Positions 57,981 to 64,000 of a DNA stretch of 64,000 nucleotides are shown here, in pieces. The notes below the pieces were generated by a model that was not told the DNA's origin, made no database searches, and was given only the letters and a program-made list of their open reading frames with translations. The position numbers were made by a program, and so were the translations under genes. Source of the DNA: Saprospiraceae bacterium (GTDB taxonomy: Bacteria > Bacteroidota > Bacteroidia > Chitinophagales > Saprospiraceae); the NCBI GenBank assembly GCA_021738725.1, contig JAIPBE010000007.1, forward strand, positions 1 through 64,000. The letters run 5' to 3'. Position 1 is the stretch's first letter. The number at the start of each line of letters is the position of its first letter.

Positions 57981-58170
57981 TTCTGGTTCCTGATTCCTCG
58001 TTCCTGCGATCTTTCCTGGGGGAAGATCTGTTCCAGCCTGCCTGCCGTAGGAAGGGTTCCTGGTTTGTTTTCGTGCCTAGCACCACTTACTACGCCTGGC
58101 TGTTCAAAGCCTGCCTGCCAACTGGCTGGTTCAAGGTCAGCGCTGACGCTCTGACGTTCAATGTTTAAGG
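57981..58170. repeat. Hairpin repeat, copy B
   Basis: Matches copy A in order: hairpin 58008-58028 (one arm base changed to a G-T pair), TTCCTGGTTTGT at 58057-58068, a palindrome at 58136-58147 and GCTCTGACGTTCAA at 58148-58161. Between the shared blocks the copies differ in length and sequence. Confidence 0.65.
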
Positions 58171-58644
58171 TGATCCATATGATTGAAGGTAAAAGGTGCT
58201 GGTACGAGTGTCTCACTCGTACCGGCTATGCGTGCGGTGTCCCACCGCAACCTTAAGGAAGCTGCCCAGGCCTGTCATTTCTGAATAGATGATGCTTCTA
58301 CTCTGTCCCAATACCTAACACCCAACACCTTCCAGTTCTCCATACCGGTATCACCTACAAACAACCGGTAGATTTCTAGTGACATCATGTCAATAGCCCC
58401 GGGCTTTTCAACTACAGCAGGAGGTCAACCCTGGGTTTTGGATCATTGTGAAACTCGTTTTGGCGGCCTTTTTGTCGGAACCCCAAAAAGGATGACAAAA
58501 CTTCCCCGGCAGCCTCCGGAGTTTTCGAAATAACCCAATACCGAAATAACTCAATAACAGCTTAACCCAATAACGCATAACCTCCTTCTCTCATAACCTC
58601 CCATGCTGAAATATCCCTTAACTTCAAGCTAGAATTGACTGCCT

Positions 58645-59223
58645 ATGCGACGCTTGCTTGTTATTGTCTTCAGCCTCTGGATTTTGGGCGCAGTTGAAGG
58701 CCAGACGACCCACACGTTCACCGCATCATTATTCAACAACGCGGTAGCCCTCCCTGGAGGCAGTTTTTCGGCACCGTTTCATCCCGGAGTCGATATCGGC
58801 TGGGTCTATACGGTCAAGGATGGCGATCGCTGGGATCAGTTATTGACCACCCGGCTGGGGTATTATAATCAACGGATCGTGCACCATGGCATTCAATTGT
58901 ACAGTGAGTACACCTGGCGATTCCTGATTGCCGACGGATTATCCATCGACGGTGGGGCCGGCCTGGGGTACCTGCACACCCTGGAGCAACATGACCTGTT
59001 CACCCTGAAATCGGATGGTGCTTACGAGCGTACCGGATATGCCGGCAAACCGCACGTCATGATCAGTGCTATGCTGGGGCTCAACCTGGCTCCGCCAGAG
59101 TGGGCAGTCAAACCTTTCCTGCAGTATCGCTTTCGGGTGATGACACCTTTCGTCAAGTCGTACGTCCCCTTTTTTCCGGCCACTTCCCTGCACTTGGGAG
59201 CGACGTTCCCGTTGACCTTGTAA
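58645..59223 (+). CDS. Small outer-membrane barrel hypothetical protein
   Basis: A 192-residue exported protein with a signal peptide ending near AVEGQ. Alternating strands with aromatic ends (HPGVDIGWVYTV, TRLGYYNQRI, GIQLYSEYTW, GAGLGYLHTL, AMLGLNLAPPEWAVKPFLQYRF, LHLGATFPLTL) suggest an eight-stranded barrel. No family is recognised. Twelve bases separate it from the downstream serine hydrolase, so the two are probably co-transcribed. Confidence 0.65.
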   Translation: MRRLLVIVFSLWILGAVEGQTTHTFTASLFNNAVALPGGSFSAPFHPGVDIGWVYTVKDGDRWDQLLTTRLGYYNQRIVHHGIQLYSEYTWRFLIADGLSIDGGAGLGYLHTLEQHDLFTLKSDGAYERTGYAGKPHVMISAMLGLNLAPPEWAVKPFLQYRFRVMTPFVKSYVPFFPATSLHLGATFPLTL

Positions 59224-59235
59224 CCTCGATTCTCA

Positions 59236-60426
59236 ATGAGACTAATCCTCCTTTTCAGCATACTCTTCCTGTTCGGTTCAGCTTGTCAGAAGCGGGACAT
59301 CCCCACCAGTACATCCTGTACCTGGACCCCCGATCCAGCCTATGCCAGTCACCCCCAGGCGGCTCAATATCAGGGGATCATAGACCAATATGTGGCCCTG
59401 GGTCTGCCGGGCATCTCCATGTACATCCAGAGCCCGGAAGGAGAATGGGCCGGTGCCGGAGGAATGGCCGATATCGATGCGGGAGTGTCCTTTCAGCCTT
59501 GTACGGTTTCCAAGGTGGCCAGTATCACCAAGATGATGGTCGGCACGCTGACCATGCTCCTGGCCGAAGATGGTATCGTAGACCTGGAAGCACCCATTGA
59601 CCCCTGGCTCCCTTCAGCTGTCCTCAAAAAGGTGGCCAATTGCAAGGGAGCAACTATTCGACAATTGATGAGCCATACCACCGGCATCTATGACATTATC
59701 GCCGACAAAAGTTTTTACCTTTCCGTCCTGAATGATCCGGACAAACACTGGGAGGCCATCGACCTGATCGAGTTCGCGTACGATCAGGATGCCAACTTCC
59801 CCCTGGGCTCTTCCTGTCGCTATTCCAATACCAATACCCTCCTCCTGAGTATGGTCCTGGATCGGATCACGGGCACACCGCATCAGCAATTGTTGCAATC
59901 CCGGATACTCAGCCCCCTGGGCATGGATGACACCTATTACTATTCGCATGATGTGCTGCCTCCGCAAACGGCACAGGGCTACTTTGACCTGTATAATAAT
60001 GGGACCATCGCCAATGTGACCAACTTCAACACCGGCAGCGGCAATGGTTATGGTGGTATGTTTTCCACAGTGTTTGACATCGCAACTTTCATTCGGGCTC
60101 TGGTGGTCGATCAGACCCTCCTGAAACCGGAAAGTCTGACCGCCATGCAGCAATTTATTCCGGAGATCGATCCGGAAGACCCCGCCCCGGATCTGTTCCT
60201 CGGTGCCGGTATGATGAAGCGCTATTTCAACCAACCCCTGGATTCAGACAATTATGCCTTTGGACATACCGGACGGGATCTGGCTTATAGTGCCAACTGC
60301 TTCTACTTCCCCGTGCACAATACCATTTGCTGTTTCATCGTCAATTATGGAACTAATGGAAAAAGTGCTCTTCGCGAGGTCTTCTACGATTTTCAGGCGG
60401 CGGTGACGGATGCTGTGGTGAAATAA
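59236..60426 (+). CDS. Class C beta-lactamase-like serine hydrolase lipoprotein
   Basis: A 396-residue lipoprotein with a signal ending at a GSAC lipobox. The active-site motifs of the PBP/class C family are present: Ser96-x-x-Lys99 (SITK), the YSN motif in CRYSNTN, and HTG in FGHTGRD as the third element. Such proteins include D-aminopeptidases, esterases and peptidoglycan-editing enzymes; resistance to beta-lactams cannot be assumed. It follows a barrel gene by twelve bases, and the DUF4412 gene starts 150 bases later. Confidence 0.85.
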   Translation: MRLILLFSILFLFGSACQKRDIPTSTSCTWTPDPAYASHPQAAQYQGIIDQYVALGLPGISMYIQSPEGEWAGAGGMADIDAGVSFQPCTVSKVASITKMMVGTLTMLLAEDGIVDLEAPIDPWLPSAVLKKVANCKGATIRQLMSHTTGIYDIIADKSFYLSVLNDPDKHWEAIDLIEFAYDQDANFPLGSSCRYSNTNTLLLSMVLDRITGTPHQQLLQSRILSPLGMDDTYYYSHDVLPPQTAQGYFDLYNNGTIANVTNFNTGSGNGYGGMFSTVFDIATFIRALVVDQTLLKPESLTAMQQFIPEIDPEDPAPDLFLGAGMMKRYFNQPLDSDNYAFGHTGRDLAYSANCFYFPVHNTICCFIVNYGTNGKSALREVFYDFQAAVTDAVVK

Positions 60427-60576
60427 TCTATTGAACCTCCACCCATGACAAAGGATAAAGAACGGTTGATAGTAACTTTTTTACGAGATCGAAGGTCCTA
60501 CTTAAAGCGGGGATGGCCTGGTGTCCTCCCTTGCTTTGGGAATTCAATAATCTGCTTCACCAAATCATGTAAGAAT

Positions 60577-61332
60577 ATGAAACTTCGTACGCTACTGTTA
60601 TTCCTGTTGACGATCCTGTCGCTTTCTACCTACGCACAAAATGACAAGTCGGCCGATGCCGAAAAGCAGGCCATGCAACAGATGATGGCCGCTATGATGG
60701 GCGGCCAGAATTGTGAGATCGCCGGATCCTACACATTTGATCATGACTTTGACATGGCCATGCATCACTATGACAAAAAGGGGAAGGAAGATACCCAGAT
60801 GACCGCCCGCTGTTTTCTTTCTGATGACGGTTCGCTATTCGGTTATGAACTCCTGTCTTCCAGCGAGAAAAAGACACCTGCTGCCAAGATGATCATGCAG
60901 ATGGATACCAGGAAGATGGTGACCCTCATCGATCAGGAAGGACAGAAGATGGCGCTCTGTATGAATATGGACAGTCCGCTTTTTCAAGCTTCTGACCGCC
61001 AGGTGGATGATCCTGTCCAGAAGATGAAGCGCACCGGAAAGAAGAAGACCATCCTGGGTTATGTGTGCGATGAGTGGCAGAATATTGACGAGGATGCCAC
61101 CAGCTCCTTCTGGATCAGTGAAAAGACCACTTTGCCAATGGGAAAATATTACAAAGCCATGTCCACGATGAAATCGTCTCCCTTTGGAGGTGGCCAGGAA
61201 TTACCTTCCAATGGTATGATGATGTTGATGGAGTCGGTCTCAAAAAAGGGAGAGAAAACTGTGATGGAAGTAACGGCCATCCATCCCCAGCGAAATTCCA
61301 AGATGTCGACCGCTGGTTATCAGAAGTTCTGA
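60577..61332 (+). CDS. DUF4412-type exported protein
   Basis: A 251-residue protein from the ATG at 60577, which gives a clean signal peptide ending near STYAQ; the longer frame from 60445 lacks one. A Met-rich segment (MQQMMAAMMGG) follows the signal. The body has the DUF4412-like layout: F.......K..D......C.......G, a MI.DT.K..M..L-type strand, and a late GYVCDEW......S..WIS segment. The function is unknown. It ends next to a perfect 48-bp palindrome. Confidence 0.65.
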   Translation: MKLRTLLLFLLTILSLSTYAQNDKSADAEKQAMQQMMAAMMGGQNCEIAGSYTFDHDFDMAMHHYDKKGKEDTQMTARCFLSDDGSLFGYELLSSSEKKTPAAKMIMQMDTRKMVTLIDQEGQKMALCMNMDSPLFQASDRQVDDPVQKMKRTGKKKTILGYVCDEWQNIDEDATSSFWISEKTTLPMGKYYKAMSTMKSSPFGGGQELPSNGMMMLMESVSKKGEKTVMEVTAIHPQRNSKMSTAGYQKF

Positions 61333-61364
61333 TTAATGTCTCCTTGGGCCTCCAGAGCCAGAGG

Positions 61365-61412
61365 GAATAAAAAAGGGAGTTGGCAGATATCTGCCAACTC
61401 CCTTTTTTATTC
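61365..61412. terminator. Perfect 48-bp palindromic bidirectional terminator
   Basis: Bases 61365-61388 and 61389-61412 are exact reverse complements, with no loop bases, and carry A-run and T-run ends. It lies between the convergent DUF4412 and thioredoxin-fold genes and can end transcription from both. Confidence 0.85.
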
Positions 61413-61423
61413 AAACGAAAAAC

Positions 61424-62908
61424 CTATTTGTATTCATCACGTCGGATCATGTCACGGTCGATCACGGTTTGGATCTGACTGACCTTCAGGTTTTTCCCGA
61501 TCAGTATGCGGTCCGGATTGAGGACGTACACTTCCGGTGTATTATCAACATAATACTTGGCGTAGATCGCTTTATTAGTGGGATCAAAGACGTTGGTCCA
61601 GGTCATGCCCATCTTCTTGGCATAGCTCTTGAATTCTGCCTCGGTGGTGTTGATACCGATCCCGAACACTTCTACATTCTCGGCCGTTTTTACATATTGC
61701 ACCAATTGGGGTGTTTCTTCTTTGCAATGTGAGCACTCAGGATTCCACATATAGACCACGATATAGGGAGAGGTCATTTCGTAAATGGATTTCTCCTGTC
61801 CGTTGACATCTTTTGCTTTCACGTCTTCGCCTTTCATTCCGATCAGACTTTTTTCCATTTCACTGGCCTGACGAGCCAGCGCAGCGAGATCGGCACTGTC
61901 TGACCAAAAGGCCTTCTCTGGGGTAAAGTAGTTTTTGACCATGTGGACCTGTACCGCTTCGGCATCCATGATGGTGGATTCGCCGGGGCGATAGGCCAGC
62001 GGAATATAGTTGGCAAAGAATTTAAAGTAATCCTTGTAATCAGCGACCTTGGCCAGCAAGATGTCGGTAGAAGCGATCAACGAGTCGGGTCGCTGGACCG
62101 TCAACTCCTTGATATACTTATTCAATTTGTTGTTGATGATCGGCGTACGGAGCAATCGTTCGTCAGAAAAATCAACATTGTCCCACAGGTGCGTGCGATA
62201 CAGGTAGGTTTGCATCGGGATGTCCAACGTCCCATCTTCTTTGGTTGGGGTTTCCAGGTCCGGGTTTTGGCCCGCGATCTTGAACTTGGTAAAGAGAGCG
62301 TCAGGATAATCCTTCACATATGACTGAAGGAGTGCTTTTCGCACGACGATCAATGAATCGATCTGACCCTGCAGCATCTGGTATTCAGCGCCGCCCTTTG
62401 GCTTGGCACGTTGTTGTTGGGTCAGAGACTTCAAACCAGAATCGATCGGACCCTGATCATTCATATTGCCATAGTAGAGGTCGTTCTCTTTTGAACCAAT
62501 GACCTGCATCGATCGAATGAGGTTGTTGATCTTTGTCTTCAGTTGGAAATGCTGGTTGGCATCTACGATCATCTGAATATTGGAGTAATCTGGAAGGATC
62601 ACATAATAGAACCCCGCCGGGAATGGCTCTGGTTTGTCAAAGAGCATATAGCCATTCTCACCAACGACGCAAGTATCGGCGATATAGTTCTGGTCGCCTG
62701 CGATGCCAATCAGTTTGGCCGTTCCACCAGGTGTGAGGCCTTCAACCGTCACTTCGATCCGTGCATCCGGAGTGGCAGGTTCGATGGATCGAACGCCAGC
62801 AGGTGGCAGATCACCCGTTGTTGAAGAAGCAGTTCCAGAGGTTGTATTCTGGCAGGATACCCACCAGAAACTGAAACAACAGAAGAGGAGTGTGATAAGA
62901 CGAGTCAT
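61424..62908 (-). CDS. Thioredoxin-fold lipoprotein with DUF5106-like domain
   Basis: A 494-residue lipoprotein. The ATG at 62908 is favoured because the likely -7 element (62929-62936) leaves almost no leader for the ATG at 62920. The lipobox ends WWVSC. A DUF4369-like N-terminal domain (VEGLTPGGTAKLIGIAGDQNYIADTC) is followed by a DUF5106-like helical region and a C-terminal TlpA/AhpC-type thioredoxin domain with a CSHC redox pair in WNPECSHCKEE and the cis-Pro region NTPEVYVL. It likely reduces or isomerises disulphides in the periplasm. Confidence 0.85.
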   Translation of the reverse strand: MTRLITLLFCCFSFWWVSCQNTTSGTASSTTGDLPPAGVRSIEPATPDARIEVTVEGLTPGGTAKLIGIAGDQNYIADTCVVGENGYMLFDKPEPFPAGFYYVILPDYSNIQMIVDANQHFQLKTKINNLIRSMQVIGSKENDLYYGNMNDQGPIDSGLKSLTQQQRAKPKGGAEYQMLQGQIDSLIVVRKALLQSYVKDYPDALFTKFKIAGQNPDLETPTKEDGTLDIPMQTYLYRTHLWDNVDFSDERLLRTPIINNKLNKYIKELTVQRPDSLIASTDILLAKVADYKDYFKFFANYIPLAYRPGESTIMDAEAVQVHMVKNYFTPEKAFWSDSADLAALARQASEMEKSLIGMKGEDVKAKDVNGQEKSIYEMTSPYIVVYMWNPECSHCKEETPQLVQYVKTAENVEVFGIGINTTEAEFKSYAKKMGMTWTNVFDPTNKAIYAKYYVDNTPEVYVLNPDRILIGKNLKVSQIQTVIDRDMIRRDEYK

Positions 62909-62928
62909 GTTCTTTTGCATTAAGGTCA

Positions 62929-62936
62929 CAAAGGTA
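62929..62936 (-). promoter_or_regulatory. Bacteroidota -7 element of the thioredoxin-fold gene
   Basis: Minus-strand TACCTTTG matches TAnnTTTG exactly. The position supports the ATG at 62908. Confidence 0.5.
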
Positions 62937-63020
62937 CAATAACGGATATGCCCGAACTGTGTTGCAAAAATTTGTATATTCCTTAACTAAGCCTTACAAA
63001 TTCCACATCTGGAGGGCGTA

Positions 63021-63028
63021 TACCTTTG
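63021..63028 (+). promoter_or_regulatory. Bacteroidota -7 element of the OmpA-family gene
   Basis: TACCTTTG, an exact TAnnTTTG match, about 70 bases ahead of the ATG at 63099. Confidence 0.5.
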
Positions 63029-63098
63029 TTCTCCGAAATGAAAACAATTTGCATTCATTTTTAACGTTGGCAAAGAAAGGATCAAAATAAAATACCCT

Positions 63099-64000
63099 AT
63101 GAAACTGTCGAAATCCCTATTCAAGCTTTTCTTGTTGATCGCTGTGGCCGGTAGCCTGACGATGACCTCATGTGTCAGCAAAAAGAAATACCTCGCCTAT
63201 GAGGCCCAACAAACCGAACTTCGTGCCGGATTGCAGAAAAGACTGACGGATTGTAACACAGAGCAGGATGCTCTTCGCAAATCTGTCGCCGCCAAGGAAA
63301 ATGAGCTCACCCTTCAGAAGTCACAGCTGACAACCAAAGACAACCAGATCAAAAATCTGGAAGACCAGATCGATTATCTGAAGAAAACGAACACCAATCT
63401 GTTGGATCGGATGTCTGATCTGTCTGTGGTGAGCAAGAGTGGTGCGGAGAGCATCAAGAAATCCCTGGAGGCCATCAACGAACAAGGCAAGTATATCAAG
63501 GATCTGACCGGACAGATGCAGCGCAAAGACTCGTTGAACCTCTCCCTTGTCATGAACCTGAAACGGAGTCTGGCAGATGTCAATGATGAAGATGTCACCA
63601 TTGAGGTGAAGAAAGGCGTTGTCTACATTTCGTTGTCAGACAAGTTGCTTTTCAAATCGGGAAGTGCCGTCATCAACAGCTCTGCTGAAAGTGTGTTGGG
63701 CAAAGTCGCCAAGGTGATCAATGATCACAAGAGCCTGGATATCCTGATCGAAGGACATACGGATAACGTGCCCATCAACACCGATTGTATCAAAGACAAC
63801 TGGGATCTCAGTGCCAAACGGGCAACCTCTGTAGCCCGATTGCTCCAATCCAAATACAGTGTGGATCCGATGCGCATGATCGCCGGTGGTAGCGGTGAAT
63901 ACAAGCCTAAATCCGACAATACTACGGAGAGTGGCCGGAAGGCCAACCGCCGTACAGAGATCATTATCACCCCGAAACTGGATCAGTTCTTTGAACTGTT
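63099..64000 (+). CDS. OmpA-family lipoprotein (3' partial)
   Basis: About 300 codons are visible and the frame is still open at the window edge, probably within a few codons of its end. A lipoprotein signal ends at TSC (LTMTSCVSKKKY). A coiled coil follows (residues ~30-100, E/K/Q/L heptads such as ENELTLQKSQLTTKDNQIKNLEDQI). The C-terminal OmpA domain has LLFKSGSAVI, IEGHTDNVP, NWDLSAKRATSVARLL, and GSGEYKP...ESGRKANRRTEI, including the conserved Asp and Arg that bind peptidoglycan diaminopimelate. It tethers the outer membrane to the cell wall. Confidence 0.92.
   Translation, partial: MKLSKSLFKLFLLIAVAGSLTMTSCVSKKKYLAYEAQQTELRAGLQKRLTDCNTEQDALRKSVAAKENELTLQKSQLTTKDNQIKNLEDQIDYLKKTNTNLLDRMSDLSVVSKSGAESIKKSLEAINEQGKYIKDLTGQMQRKDSLNLSLVMNLKRSLADVNDEDVTIEVKKGVVYISLSDKLLFKSGSAVINSSAESVLGKVAKVINDHKSLDILIEGHTDNVPINTDCIKDNWDLSAKRATSVARLLQSKYSVDPMRMIAGGSGEYKPKSDNTTESGRKANRRTEIIITPKLDQFFEL

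Larger units (their letters stand above)
57585..58644. other. Gene-free kilobase with structured repeats
   Basis: Frames here lack domains and signals. The stretch holds two diverged copies of a hairpin-bearing repeat, a perfect 10-bp-arm hairpin at 58201-58223, a further small hairpin at 58234-58248, a TTTTGG/CCAAAA-rich block at about 58455-58500, and a low-complexity run of CCAATA/AATAAC units at about 58530-58580. Confidence 0.6.

Noticed and set aside
57846..58168. Overlapping frames in the gene-free kilobase
   Set aside because: They run across the hairpin repeats in several frames, with no domain and no conserved start context.
59236..60426. Reading the serine hydrolase as a beta-lactamase resistance gene
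   Set aside because: SITK, YSN and HTG motifs are shared by many class C-like esterases and peptidases, so resistance cannot be read from the sequence.

Overview
The window comes from a Bacteroidota chromosome. It carries type IX secretion (T9SS) C-terminal sorting domains, a SusC/SusD pair, a GLPGLI protein beside a TonB-type receptor, many lipoproteins and beta-barrels, and several promoters matching the phylum's -7 element TAnnTTTG. Base composition is balanced to moderately GC-rich. Placement near Saprospiria is an inference from gene content, not a demonstrated fact. No rRNA, tRNA, CRISPR array, intact insertion sequence, integrase or transposase was recognised.

Layout: 1-5772 is the 3' part of a giant secreted repeat protein, followed by a YceI-like lipoprotein. 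Positions 6581-10864 hold mostly minus-strand envelope and metabolic genes: a carboxypeptidase-regulatory-domain protein, an NTF2-like protein, a MaoC hydratase, an S37 peptidase and an M23 peptidase. A barrel protein, a stand-alone LuxR-type HTH protein and a possible 30-residue membrane protein follow. Then come a GLPGLI protein and its TonB-type partner, read divergently from purL. Positions 19948-21780 form an accessory scar behind purL: an orphan MNT nucleotidyltransferase, the first codons of a HepT-like partner, an orphan excisionase-type HTH antitoxin, and a second, diverged copy of the purL 3' end. Housekeeping genes resume with a VF530 protein, mnmE and a glycosyltransferase.

Positions 24974-30413 are a three-gene Sus-like uptake locus without a recognisable hydrolase. 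A DUF2142 membrane protein, the TrkA/TrkH potassium system, a T9SS propeller-like protein and a large FAD/Fe-S dehydrogenase follow. A strikingly AT-rich two-gene islet (39823-41620) encodes an OLD/RecF-like ATPase and a TOPRIM-like DUF4276 protein. It sits tightly between that dehydrogenase and an aminopeptidase P gene and is the best candidate for a defence system here. MeaB and a short methylmalonyl-CoA-mutase-like protein come next, then the iscS-iscU-iscA cluster, a small lipoprotein, a tricorn-type protease, an aldehyde dehydrogenase, a second T9SS protein, a TMTC-like membrane glycosyltransferase and an ECF sigma factor.

Positions 57538-58644 are a gene-free kilobase with two diverged copies of a hairpin-bearing repeat. 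The right end carries a small barrel protein, a class-C-type serine hydrolase, a DUF4412 protein, a thioredoxin-fold lipoprotein and an OmpA-family lipoprotein cut by the window edge.
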